A stretch of DNA of 64,000 nucleotides from Vibrio splendidus (GTDB lineage: Bacteria; Pseudomonadota; Gammaproteobacteria; Enterobacterales; Vibrionaceae). A program made the translations under genes and the position numbers. The notes below the pieces were generated by a model. It did not search any database. It was not told the DNA's origin and saw only the letters and a program-made list of their open reading frames with translations. Each line of letters opens with the position of its first letter. Position 1 is the stretch's first letter. The stretch is taken from the NCBI RefSeq assembly GCF_003345295.1, contig NZ_CP031056.1, positions 558,001 to 622,000 of the forward strand, in the 5' to 3' direction. Shown here piece by piece: positions 35,779-43,952 of the stretch.

Positions 35779-36162
35779 GATAATTCAGTACTTTTAATAA
35801 CACATTATTATGTATATACCGTTTAGCCTTTTAAATCATGGGATTGTTGCCAAATAGCTGAAATATCTGTTTTAGCGAAGCGGCGTGCTGCGCTTTTACT
35901 GCGGGCAATCGGCTTGTTTGTAGTCACTCCCTTTGACTCAGTGAATAGCTACACTTTTCTCTTCTAAAATCACACACCTATTTTGTACCGCTATTTTCCT
36001 ACTTATCTATTTATTGACTTAGCTACCTACTTGTATGATTTTTACCTAAGTTTGGACTTCTTTAACGTTAGTCCCATCTTTATGTTTTATTGTATGATTA
36101 AATGACCGAGAGATATAAGCAGTGACGCCACAACACCAAACATAACTGAGGAAAAGAATACG
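35779..36162. promoter_or_regulatory. Divergent promoter region with two repeated decamers
   Basis: No gene seen. The decamer ttgtatgatt occurs at 36031-36040 and 36090-36099. It resembles one half of GntR/FadR-type operators (TTGTAT-N-ATACAA), which often control uronate genes, and lies upstream of the uronate pair. Confidence 0.35.
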
Positions 36163-36921
36163 ATGCTAGAGTCATTCAATCTGGAAGGAAAAGTAGCGAT
36201 AGTGACTGGTTGTAATACTGGCCTTGGACAAGGTATTGCAATGGGTTTAGCTGAAGCTGGTTGTAAGGTTGTTGGCGTTAATCGTACTGAGCCTAAAGAG
36301 ACGATTGAGGTAATGAATGCCGCAGGTCACACGTTTTTAGATGTACGTGCCGACCTTCTAAAGCAAGAGTGCATTCCAGGCATTATAGAGAAAGCTTTGA
36401 CTGAGTTTGGTCAGATCGACATCCTTGTGAACAATGCTGGAATCATCCGCCGTGAAGACGCCATTGAGTTCTCAGAGCGAAACTGGGATGACGTAATGAA
36501 CATCAATACCAAGACTGTTTTCTTTATGTCTCAGTCTGTTGCGAAGCAGTTTAAGGCGCAAGGTACTGGCGGTAAAATCATTAATATTGCATCGATGCTC
36601 TCGTTCCAAGGTGGTATTCGTGTGCCTTCTTACACTGCATCTAAGAGTGCAGTGATGGGGATTACCCGTGCGATGGCGAACGAATGGGCTCGCGACAATA
36701 TCAATGTAAATGCGATTGCCCCTGGTTATATGGAAACGAACAATACTCAAGCATTGCGCGAAGATGCAGACCGCAATCAAGCGATTCTTGAACGTATTCC
36801 TGCCGAACGCTGGGGTACACCGAAAGATGTGGCTGGCCCATGTGTGTTCTTAGCATCGTCAGCATCGGATTACATCAACGGCTACACCATTGCTGTCGAT
36901 GGTGGTTGGTTAGCACGTTAA
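36163..36921 (+). CDS. kduD: 2-dehydro-3-deoxy-D-gluconate 5-dehydrogenase (KduD/DhuD type)
   Basis: A 252-residue short-chain dehydrogenase that interconverts 2,5-diketo-3-deoxygluconate and 2-keto-3-deoxygluconate in the breakdown of unsaturated uronates from pectin or glycosaminoglycans. Cofactor motif TGCNTGLGQG (about 15-24), NNAG (about 89-92), active Ser in NIASML (about 141-146) and Tyr-x3-Lys in SYTASKS. Length and sequence fit KduD (about 253 residues). GAGGAAAAG precedes the ATG. It is followed 65 bases on by an RpiB-family isomerase rather than KduI, as in the streptococcal DhuD/DhuI pair. Confidence 0.9.
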   Translation: MLESFNLEGKVAIVTGCNTGLGQGIAMGLAEAGCKVVGVNRTEPKETIEVMNAAGHTFLDVRADLLKQECIPGIIEKALTEFGQIDILVNNAGIIRREDAIEFSERNWDDVMNINTKTVFFMSQSVAKQFKAQGTGGKIINIASMLSFQGGIRVPSYTASKSAVMGITRAMANEWARDNINVNAIAPGYMETNNTQALREDADRNQAILERIPAERWGTPKDVAGPCVFLASSASDYINGYTIAVDGGWLAR

Positions 36922-36986
36922 CTATTCTTGTATTATTAGATGGTTAGAAATTATTAAATTTGCAGCAATATAGTAGGAGAACGTAA

Positions 36987-37625
36987 ATGAAAATCGCACT
37001 AATGATGGAAAACAGCCAAGCAGGTAAGAATGCAATGGTTTCTGCTGAACTAGAGTCAGTAGCTGGTGGCCTTGGCCATGATGTGTTCAATTTAGGTATG
37101 ACAGACGAGAACGACCATCATTTAACGTATATCCACTTAGGCATCATGGCGAGTATTCTTATCAACTCAAAAGCTGTTGATTTCATTGTGACTGGGTGTG
37201 GAACTGGTCAAGGTGCTTTGATGTCACTGAACCTACATCCGGGTGTGGTTTGTGGCTACTGTTTAGAGCCATCAGATGCGTTCTTGTTTAATCAAATCAA
37301 TAACGGCAATGCTATTGCGCTTGCGTTTGCAAAAGGCTTTGGCTGGGCTGGTGAACTCAACATTCGTTATATCTTTGAAAAAGCGTTCACTGGCGAGCGT
37401 GGTCAAGGTTACCCACTAGAACGAGCAGAGCCGCAGCAGCGTAATGCTGTGCTTTTAAATGAGGTGAAAGCGGCGGTAGTGAAAGATAACTTTATTGACT
37501 CGCTAAGAGCGATCGATCAAGAGTTAGTGAAGACAGCGGTTGGCAGCGAGCGTTTCCAGCAATGTTTCTTTGATAACTGCCAAAACCAAGACATTGCTGA
37601 TTATGTTCGTTCGGTTTTAGATTAA
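36987..37625 (+). CDS. RpiB/LacAB family isomerase, probably DhuI-like
   Basis: A 212-residue sugar isomerase of the RpiB/LacA/LacB fold, longer than RpiB itself (about 150). The conserved catalytic-type cysteine lies in VTGCGTGQG (about 68-76). In streptococci a protein of this family and length, DhuI, isomerises 4-deoxy-L-threo-5-hexosulose uronate, doing KduI's job before DhuD. Its position behind a KduD-type gene supports the same role here. Ribose-5-phosphate isomerase is the alternative but fits length and context less well. AGGAG precedes the ATG. Confidence 0.8.
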   Translation: MKIALMMENSQAGKNAMVSAELESVAGGLGHDVFNLGMTDENDHHLTYIHLGIMASILINSKAVDFIVTGCGTGQGALMSLNLHPGVVCGYCLEPSDAFLFNQINNGNAIALAFAKGFGWAGELNIRYIFEKAFTGERGQGYPLERAEPQQRNAVLLNEVKAAVVKDNFIDSLRAIDQELVKTAVGSERFQQCFFDNCQNQDIADYVRSVLD

Positions 37626-37669
37626 ATCTATCAAGGTCTTACCTAGTTATTAGATGAAGATAGAAAAGA

Positions 37670-37701
37670 AAAAGAGGAGCACTGAGGCTCCTCTTTTCTT
37701 T
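37670..37701 (+). terminator. Terminator of the kduD operon
   Basis: AAAAGAGGAGC (37670-37680) pairs perfectly with GCTCCTCTTTT (37687-37697); a T-rich tail follows. It is also A-rich before the stem and may work both ways. Confidence 0.88.
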
Positions 37702-37764
37702 TGCTCTATGAACCTGTTAGTTTTTAGACGCATAGATAAATGATCTGTGATTCGTTCTAGATGA

Positions 37765-39276
37765 TCAGTCCACACGCTTAAAGTTAGGCAGTAAGGTTTC
37801 AGACTGCTGCTCTACAAACGCTTTGCTTGGTGAATATGCGCGGAAGTAAACAAACCAGTTTTCATCTTCTCGGGTTTGAACCCAGTTCGCTTCATTTACA
37901 CCATTTGGCTTTGTTGGTGAGAAGTGGAACGTGTAGTTACCTTGTGTATCTTTAACCGTTCCTTCTATGTTTGAACCGACATCGGCACGCTCAATCTGAT
38001 TGTCGATGATGGCACGGTTTTCGACGTTGTAGACGGTAATTGTCCAGAACAAATCGGCAAAATTTACATCCCCATCCAGTGTCAAAGTGTAGTGATTGCT
38101 GCCATTAAGTCCGTTGCCATTGTCGTCACGGTAATTGTCTAGATAGATCTGACCCCAACCGCCGTTTTCAAAACCGTGCATCGCAATATCGTTGGTCACC
38201 GCTTCATAAAACCAAGCCGCACGTCCATCGAGATCCATACCGTAGTCACGATCTTGGTTCGGAGTCGAAGCGGTTGCTATTTCCCACGAATTTCCTTCAT
38301 TACCGTAAGCTGCGTGTGGCAAGCGTTCCGTTTTGTTGAAGTCGATGTTCTTAACCATAGCTTCACCCATGACGACAGCTTGCTCTAAAATCTCACGTTG
38401 TTGAGCTGATGGCGTAAACGCTTTACCTTTCTCAATGCCTAATGGGCGCAGCATGTCGTGCATCATACGATCGCGCTCTGCTACTGGCTCAGATTGGATT
38501 GCTTCATTTAGCGTTTCCCAAAATGCCATACCACGCGGGTGTTTGGCATCTTCGCCACGTTCAGGGAAGTTCACACCTTTATTGCTAAGTAGTTTGCCAC
38601 TGAGGTCTGTGATTTTTAGCGCTTCTAAATCTTTCATACGTTGTTGTTCTGACTTAGCCATTAAGCGAACACCGAAGAAAACATTGTTTGTGTCAGACTC
38701 AAATACCTTCGCACCCTTTGGAAGGTTGCTCGGCGTTTCAGAACCTTTCGCTTTTACAACATAGACACCCGGTTCTGTCATCTGAGAAATGCCAATTTGC
38801 CACATGGTGTGTACTGCGCCACGCAACTCATCCGTCGGGATCTCAATCACTACTGGTTCTTTCTCTACGTTAAACCAGGTAATCGCATAAGGCGTAGAGG
38901 TATTGTAAGTTAAGCCGCCCAGCTTGGATTCATGAGACTCAACGTAGGTGATTTGGCCATCTTCTGCTCCCATATCTGCATACGCTTTTTTCCACGCGTA
39001 GTTCGAGACTAAAGGTACCGACCAAATGTACGCTTGTGACGCGCGTTGATAATCCATTAATTCAAATAGCTTCTCTGAGCTTGCTTGTGTTGGAATGCCG
39101 TGAAGAAAGTCGGTTTCGAAAGTAAAGTCACCTGCACGCGTCTGGATCGTTTCTGTTGCATCATCGTTTCCGGCTATCGCCGCTGCTGAAAATAAAGCCG
39201 TTACAGAAACGAGCATGGCAGCAGATCGTAATGGGCAAGTGAAACTTCCGACAAAGGCTTTAGATATCATATTCAT
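37765..39276 (-). CDS. Exported DUF1254/DUF1214 protein
   Basis: A 503-residue secreted protein with an N-terminal DUF1254 domain (about 50-190) and a C-terminal DUF1214 domain (about 380-500, ending WFVYFRAYSPSKAFVEQ...). A signal peptide covers about 1-35. The family is common in proteobacteria; its biochemical role is not settled. GAGGA seven bases before the ATG at 39276 fixes the start. It follows a beta-barrel gene across a 162-base gap filled with tandem repeats, and a divergent LysR gene probably controls both. A separate DUF1214 protein is encoded at 42375. Confidence 0.85.
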   Translation of the reverse strand: MNMISKAFVGSFTCPLRSAAMLVSVTALFSAAAIAGNDDATETIQTRAGDFTFETDFLHGIPTQASSEKLFELMDYQRASQAYIWSVPLVSNYAWKKAYADMGAEDGQITYVESHESKLGGLTYNTSTPYAITWFNVEKEPVVIEIPTDELRGAVHTMWQIGISQMTEPGVYVVKAKGSETPSNLPKGAKVFESDTNNVFFGVRLMAKSEQQRMKDLEALKITDLSGKLLSNKGVNFPERGEDAKHPRGMAFWETLNEAIQSEPVAERDRMMHDMLRPLGIEKGKAFTPSAQQREILEQAVVMGEAMVKNIDFNKTERLPHAAYGNEGNSWEIATASTPNQDRDYGMDLDGRAAWFYEAVTNDIAMHGFENGGWGQIYLDNYRDDNGNGLNGSNHYTLTLDGDVNFADLFWTITVYNVENRAIIDNQIERADVGSNIEGTVKDTQGNYTFHFSPTKPNGVNEANWVQTREDENWFVYFRAYSPSKAFVEQQSETLLPNFKRVD

Positions 39277-39298
39277 AATGTGTCCTCAAAAACTCAAA

Positions 39299-39391
39299 AT
39301 TGTTCGTTAAAACTGGAATTTCTCGTTAAAGCTGAAATTGTTCGTTAAAACTGAAATTGCTCGTTAAACTGAAATAGCTCGTCAAACAGAA
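39299..39391. repeat. Five tandem 18-19-bp units between barrel and DUF1254 genes
   Basis: Units start at 39299, 39318, 39337, 39356 and 39374, consensus attgctcgttaaaactgaa. They resemble the end of the barrel gene (cttaaaactgatag), suggesting expansion from its 3' end. The array occupies the 5' region of the DUF1254 gene. Confidence 0.85.
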
Positions 39392-39438
39392 ATCATGGGT
39401 TAAGGCTGCAAGAGCTTATCCGCACAGAAAATTACTGC

Positions 39439-40227
39439 TTAAAACTGATAGTTAAATTCGATACGGTGATCACCGTCTTCGATACTGGTGTTTTCTGTCC
39501 AGTTTGCGAAATAACGAACGTTGGCTCTTGGGTTAATTTGGTAACTTGCTGCAAACTCATGCGCGAGTACAGAATCACTGCCTTCAAAGCCATGATCTTT
39601 GAACGTTGAAGAACCAGACATTGTGCCTAAATACATAGGGTTATAGTTCAGCCAAATTTTGTCGGTAAGTTGCATCTTGGCGTACATCCCCGCTACGTAG
39701 AAAGTACCGTGCATGTTGTAGCGATCGCTGAGCTGCGCGGCATCGAGGTCGCCTCCCGTCCCTTCAACCAACTCTTCACCCGCAGCGATACCGAGACCAG
39801 CAAGCGGATAGAAGTTAAACATGCCCATCTGTGGTAGCGCCTGAATAAAGCTGTAAGACGCACTACCTTGATTACTATCGAAATCCCAAGACATATCGAC
39901 TTGTGTACCTCGGCCATTGGTTAAATCCACACCGAAGTTTCTAAAACGAATCGAATCAATACTGTCGTCTGCGCCTCGGTTGTTCCAACCAACGGCTTCA
40001 CCGGCGATGCCTTTTATTTCGAACACATTCATGCCCATGGTTGTGTCGCTACCAGTATCGTAGGTTTGGCCTATTTTTAGGTTTAGGCCTTTATCTGTGT
40101 AACCAAAGCCACCTTGTGTATACACCGCCAGAGGGTCGGACATATCTTGAATTTCGGTTTCTTCCGCGATAGCTAAACCAGCGAAAAGGAAAGAAGTAAG
40201 AGAAAGGATTGAACGGTGTAATAACAT
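39439..40227 (-). CDS. Outer-membrane beta-barrel protein
   Basis: A 262-residue exported protein: signal peptide (about 1-21, ending AIA), then alternating hydrophobic/polar strands with many Gly and aromatic residues, ending in Phe (IEFNYQF), the outer-membrane insertion signal. This suggests an 8-12-strand barrel. I do not recognise a named family. It precedes the DUF1254/DUF1214 gene on the same strand and is divergent from a LysR gene, so the three look functionally linked. Its last 43 bases occur again at 43819. Confidence 0.75.
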   Translation of the reverse strand: MLLHRSILSLTSFLFAGLAIAEETEIQDMSDPLAVYTQGGFGYTDKGLNLKIGQTYDTGSDTTMGMNVFEIKGIAGEAVGWNNRGADDSIDSIRFRNFGVDLTNGRGTQVDMSWDFDSNQGSASYSFIQALPQMGMFNFYPLAGLGIAAGEELVEGTGGDLDAAQLSDRYNMHGTFYVAGMYAKMQLTDKIWLNYNPMYLGTMSGSSTFKDHGFEGSDSVLAHEFAASYQINPRANVRYFANWTENTSIEDGDHRIEFNYQF

Positions 40228-40357
40228 AGTTGCCTCATAAATTTATCTCACTACGTCCGTGTAACTCGTGAATGTGGGATAACTATACAAAGTGGACATC
40301 GTTAAGTTAATTCATATAAACTTAACCACTCGTTAATCTGTGCTTTATGGTTGTGTT

Positions 40358-41284
40358 ATGAAACTGAACAATGTCGATTTGAACTTACTGAAAGTTTTTG
40401 TGGTGGTGTATCAGGAAAAGAGCTTGCGCAAAGCCGGCGAAAAACTGTTTGTTTCGACACCCGCGGTAAGCCAAAGCATCAAAAAGCTCAAGGAATCGTT
40501 AGGTGAAGAGCTGTTTGTTTTGTCTTATAAGCAGTTTCTACCAACGCCTTATTCCGATGATTTGTATCGACGTGTTTTTCCACTACTGGACGGATTAGTC
40601 ACGGCGATAGAGGAGGGCAAGCAGTTTGCTCCTGCCGATCTAAACGAAGATTTTAAGATAGAGGCGAACCCTCATATTTTGCCTTGGTTAACACCAGCCC
40701 TCTTCCATCAACTCTCAATGGTAAGTCCGCTTTCTAGGCTGATAAGCCATACTAGTTCCCAAAACTCGTTAGAAAGACTTCGAAGTGACGACGTTGATTT
40801 TGTTATTCATTTTGAAGCGGAGAGTTTGCCTGCCGAGATCATTGCCGTGCCTCTCGTGACCTTAAAGTTTGTATTGGCGGTAAGGGCTGATCACCCTTTC
40901 AAGGCGTCTATCGCTACAATTGATGATTTGTTGTCCTTTCCATTCGCTCATGTTGACCTCGCTTATTTCGACCAAAACAAGCACTCGCGATTGGAAGAAG
41001 AAGTTTTAAGCCAAGGCAAGTCGATCAATATGGCGCTTCGAACCACGTCAATTGTTGGACTCATCGAAACGATCAAGCACTCCAACATTATTGCCCCTTG
41101 TATGCCTCCAGTGATTGAACAACATAAGGGAGTATTGCGCTCAATCGTGATTGAAGGATTAGAGGAGGGGGCTGAGGAAATGGAAGTATTCGCCTATCTT
41201 CACAAGAAAAACCAACATTCCTCAAAATACAAATGGCTACTGGATTTGATTGAAACTGCGATGGTGGATGCTAATCACTCGTAA
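40358..41284 (+). CDS. LysR regulator, divergent from the barrel/DUF1254 genes
   Basis: A 308-residue LysR protein. The winged helix at about 3-63 reads QEKSLRKAGEKLFVSTPAVSQSIKKLKE, followed by the effector domain. I start at ATG 40358 because the paralogue at 43953 is homologous from exactly there (MKL-NVDLNLLKVFVVVYQE); six extra upstream residues are possible. It is divergent from the barrel gene with a 130-base gap whose sequence is also conserved before the paralogue, marking the likely operator region. It is convergent with another LysR gene. Confidence 0.9.
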   Translation: MKLNNVDLNLLKVFVVVYQEKSLRKAGEKLFVSTPAVSQSIKKLKESLGEELFVLSYKQFLPTPYSDDLYRRVFPLLDGLVTAIEEGKQFAPADLNEDFKIEANPHILPWLTPALFHQLSMVSPLSRLISHTSSQNSLERLRSDDVDFVIHFEAESLPAEIIAVPLVTLKFVLAVRADHPFKASIATIDDLLSFPFAHVDLAYFDQNKHSRLEEEVLSQGKSINMALRTTSIVGLIETIKHSNIIAPCMPPVIEQHKGVLRSIVIEGLEEGAEEMEVFAYLHKKNQHSSKYKWLLDLIETAMVDANHS

Positions 41285-41327
41285 TCGCTAGTCTGGTTTG
41301 TCTTTGTCGGTGATAGCAAGCACACCG

Positions 41328-42248
41328 TTATCTTGTGAACACTTCTTCAATACACGATTCAAGCCAGCGTATTTTGGATTGGTTACGGTGCTTACGTCCA
41401 ATGGTCATGCCAATATCACTGTTCGGCATGTTGGGTATGTGAGGGAATTTCACAAATGAAAACTCATCAGATAGTGAGTTCGCTAGTAATTTAGAGCAAG
41501 GGAACAACACATCACTCTGTTTTACGATTGACAATAAACTGTGTAGATAGGTCGATCGTATTTTCACTTCAGTATTGATTCCAACGTCCGCTAGCACGTT
41601 AGGGGCAAGTGCAATATTCTCGTTCCAATCACTCACGACTAAGCTTGCTAATTGAAGCGGCTCTTCCTGATCTTGTGGTAATAATGAGTCAGCAAGCGGA
41701 TGCCCAGATCGGCAGATCAAGACAAAGTCATCACTCGCGATTCGTTTTTGGTATACCTGCTTAGATAATTCTAATGGGTAGTAATTGATTCCTAAGTCGA
41801 TTTCACCAGAGGTCATCAAGTCCGATGTATTTACTCCCCAATCGACGATGTTCACTTTCACCTTCGGGGCTTGTGCTAACAGAATATTAATCAGCTTCGC
41901 CGAGATGCTATTGGCAATGAATCCATTGATAGCAATGTTCACGGTGCCATCAAATTGAGCGACATCAAACTCAGATTCTGGTTCAAGCACTTGTTCTAAT
42001 TGTAGTAACACTGGCATCAAGGTTTGTTTAATTTCAAGTAATTTAGCGGTCGGCTCTAAACCATGTTGTGAGCGTATAAATAACTCATCGTCAAAGTAGT
42101 CGCGTAGCTTTTGTAATGAACGACTGATTGAGGGTTGGCTCGTAAACAGGAGTTCTGACGCCTTTCGAGTGTTTTTCACCTCGATCAACACCTTCAATAC
42201 TTTAAGTAAGTTGAGGTCTAAGCGCTTAAAGCGGTTACTTATTATCAT
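41328..42248 (-). CDS. LysR regulator, divergent from the DUF1214 gene
   Basis: A 306-residue LysR protein. The winged helix at about 8-66 reads TRKASELLFTSQPSISRSLQKLRD, and the effector domain follows. It is divergent from the DUF1214 gene with 126 bases between. A 7-7-7 dyad in that gap is a likely binding site, so it probably controls itself and the DUF1214 gene. The ligand is unknown. Confidence 0.9.
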   Translation of the reverse strand: MIISNRFKRLDLNLLKVLKVLIEVKNTRKASELLFTSQPSISRSLQKLRDYFDDELFIRSQHGLEPTAKLLEIKQTLMPVLLQLEQVLEPESEFDVAQFDGTVNIAINGFIANSISAKLINILLAQAPKVKVNIVDWGVNTSDLMTSGEIDLGINYYPLELSKQVYQKRIASDDFVLICRSGHPLADSLLPQDQEEPLQLASLVVSDWNENIALAPNVLADVGINTEVKIRSTYLHSLLSIVKQSDVLFPCSKLLANSLSDEFSFVKFPHIPNMPNSDIGMTIGRKHRNQSKIRWLESCIEEVFTR

Positions 42249-42274
42249 TGTGGGATCCAGAACAAAGATGATTA

Positions 42275-42295
42275 GATATACCTAAAGTGTATATC
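42275..42295. promoter_or_regulatory. LysR-type dyad between LysR and DUF1214 genes
   Basis: GATATAC (42275-42281) and GTATATC (42289-42295), perfect 7-bp arms around seven bases. The site lies in the divergent gap, 26 bases before the LysR start and 79 before the DUF1214 start. Confidence 0.65.
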
Positions 42296-42374
42296 TTGTT
42301 TTCATATAATCAATTGGAGTATATCACGGCGCATCTACATACTGAGCTCATCGAAACAAACACGAGAAACCATC

Positions 42375-43427
42375 ATGAATAAAACGACGTTAGCGACGCT
42401 ACTAGCATTAACCGCATTTGCTGTAACGGCAGAGGACAACAATCGTTCATCTACCTATGACCATGCTGCCGTTGGTGGTGTTAACTGGGATAACTACCCT
42501 GAAGCCGAGTCTGATTGGAACTTCCTTGGATTACAAAACAAAGTGGGCGTAAACCATTGGCTGCACGCAGACCCAGTATCCAAAGACGCACAAACGGTGA
42601 TTCGCTCAAATCGTGATGTCGTTTACTCGACGATGGTGGTTGACGTATCAGAAGGTGCAACGTTCCATGTACCAAAAGAAGATAACGATTATTTCCAGAT
42701 CATTCATATCATGGACGAAAATCATCTTCTGCATAAAGTGGTTCGCCGTGGCGAAACGCTAACTCTAACCGCTGATGATCTGACGAAGGGTACTCATGTT
42801 CATGTGCTAGCAAGAACACGTATAGCTGATTCTATTGAAGACACTAAGCGCCGCCAGAGTCTACTCTCTATAAAAGCGAACTCAGCCAAGCCTTATCAAG
42901 GCAAAGGTTACAACCCAAGCGACGTTGAAGATTACCGTTTAAAACTCATCAACAACGTCATGAAACATGGCGCACCGATTGAGGGCTTGAAAGGGTTTGG
43001 CGCCACGTTAGATGACGTGGAAGATCACCATTTCAAATATGTGACGGCGTTTGGCTATGCAGGGCTACCGGCAGATACAGCGCAATATTTGGAGCGTGTT
43101 CCCGGCCAAGGTAAAACTACCTGCCAAGAGTGGACGATTCCAACACCAAACCTAGACTTTGAAGGTCGTGGCGGTTATTACTCTTTGACCACTTATGGCG
43201 CAAACGGTTGGATTGATTCTGAGCAATTCTATGCGTCTGGCGAGTCCATGCGTGACAACGGTGATGGTACCGTTTCGGTCACGTTCAACTGTGATACTGG
43301 TGCTGAATATGACTTTGAAGTTTCTGAAGGTTGGGCGGGAGTACTGCGCTTATACGAACCAATCGATGTAAACGAGACTCTAGAGTACATGGAAGCATTG
43401 CGCCAAATCGAGATTAAAGAGCTTTAG
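42375..43427 (+). CDS. Exported DUF1214 protein
   Basis: A 350-residue secreted protein: signal peptide (about 1-19, ending VTA), a middle region with DUF1254-like features (DVVYSTMVVDVSEGATFHVP), and a C-terminal DUF1214 domain (about 265-350) ending NETLEYMEALRQIEIKEL. Its function is unknown. It is divergent from a LysR gene and followed by a strong terminator. The last 255 coding bases and the terminator recur at 48030-48351 with about 98 percent identity over most of their length. Confidence 0.85.
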   Translation: MNKTTLATLLALTAFAVTAEDNNRSSTYDHAAVGGVNWDNYPEAESDWNFLGLQNKVGVNHWLHADPVSKDAQTVIRSNRDVVYSTMVVDVSEGATFHVPKEDNDYFQIIHIMDENHLLHKVVRRGETLTLTADDLTKGTHVHVLARTRIADSIEDTKRRQSLLSIKANSAKPYQGKGYNPSDVEDYRLKLINNVMKHGAPIEGLKGFGATLDDVEDHHFKYVTAFGYAGLPADTAQYLERVPGQGKTTCQEWTIPTPNLDFEGRGGYYSLTTYGANGWIDSEQFYASGESMRDNGDGTVSVTFNCDTGAEYDFEVSEGWAGVLRLYEPIDVNETLEYMEALRQIEIKEL

Positions 43428-43494
43428 TCAATTATTGATACCGAGCCCTTTGAATTTTAAAATCCCCTCAAGAAAGGCTCTTGCGGGGATTTTT
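43173..43494. repeat. Direct repeat copy A (DUF1214 3' end plus terminator)
   Basis: 322 bases that recur at 48030-48351 without indels, offset 4,857. The first 35 bases differ at about nine positions; from about 43208 on only five differences are seen. This copy belongs to the intact DUF1214 gene. A second matching block, the luxN 3' end, follows in both copies. Confidence 0.92.
43459..43494 (+). terminator. Terminator of the DUF1214 gene
   Basis: AAAATCCCC-t-CAAGA pairs with TCTTG-c-GGGGATTTT round a five-base loop, followed by T. The stem is symmetric enough to work leftward too. Confidence 0.92.
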
Positions 43495-43529
43495 ATCAGT
43501 CGTTGATTAACTTGTTAGCTGTTAGCCAT

Positions 43530-43740
43530 CTACTCTTTACCTTCGGCTTCTTTGGAAGCGTTCGACGCCCAGCCTTTCTCAAGCCAGTTATCGAGTACAT
43601 GTTGCAGTGCTTTCAAAGAGGTTGGCTTCTCTAGGCGACCATCCATCAGTTTGTTGATCATATCTAACTCGTGTTGTCCCGACTCCCCAGACAAAGCAAT
43701 GATGGGTGTTTGAGGTGAACGCGCCTTGATGATCTGGCTT
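43530..43740 (-). pseudogene. Truncated 3' end of luxN
   Basis: This encodes only the last 70 residues of a LuxN-type receiver domain. Bases 43584-43740 match 48483-48639 in the complete luxN with two differences in 157. The phospho-acceptor aspartate and everything upstream are missing, and the open frame merely runs on to 43751. The last 18 codons differ from the intact gene. No start or ribosome binding site, so probably not expressed. Confidence 0.88.
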
Positions 43741-43818
43741 AACTTCGGCATAGGCTTGTTTCTATGCGTAGTTTGAAACTGTTCTTTGAAATTGAAGCTG
43801 TTAGCTAAAAACGCTCAG

Positions 43819-43861
43819 TTAAAACTGATAGTTAAATTCGATGCGGTGATCACCGTCTTCG
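43819..43861 (-). pseudogene. Remnant of the 3' end of the beta-barrel gene
   Basis: These 43 bases, including the stop codon, equal 39439-39481 with one mismatch. The rest of the barrel gene is absent; the next bases are related to the barrel/LysR promoter region at about 40280-40357. So this spot preserves both ends of a deleted second barrel gene. Confidence 0.85.
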
Positions 43862-43952
43862 TTTGGATACTGAAACCACCATACAAACTAGACATTGTTA
43901 ATAAAGTTCACATAAACTCAATTATTTGTTAAGCGATTCTTTATGGGCTGGT

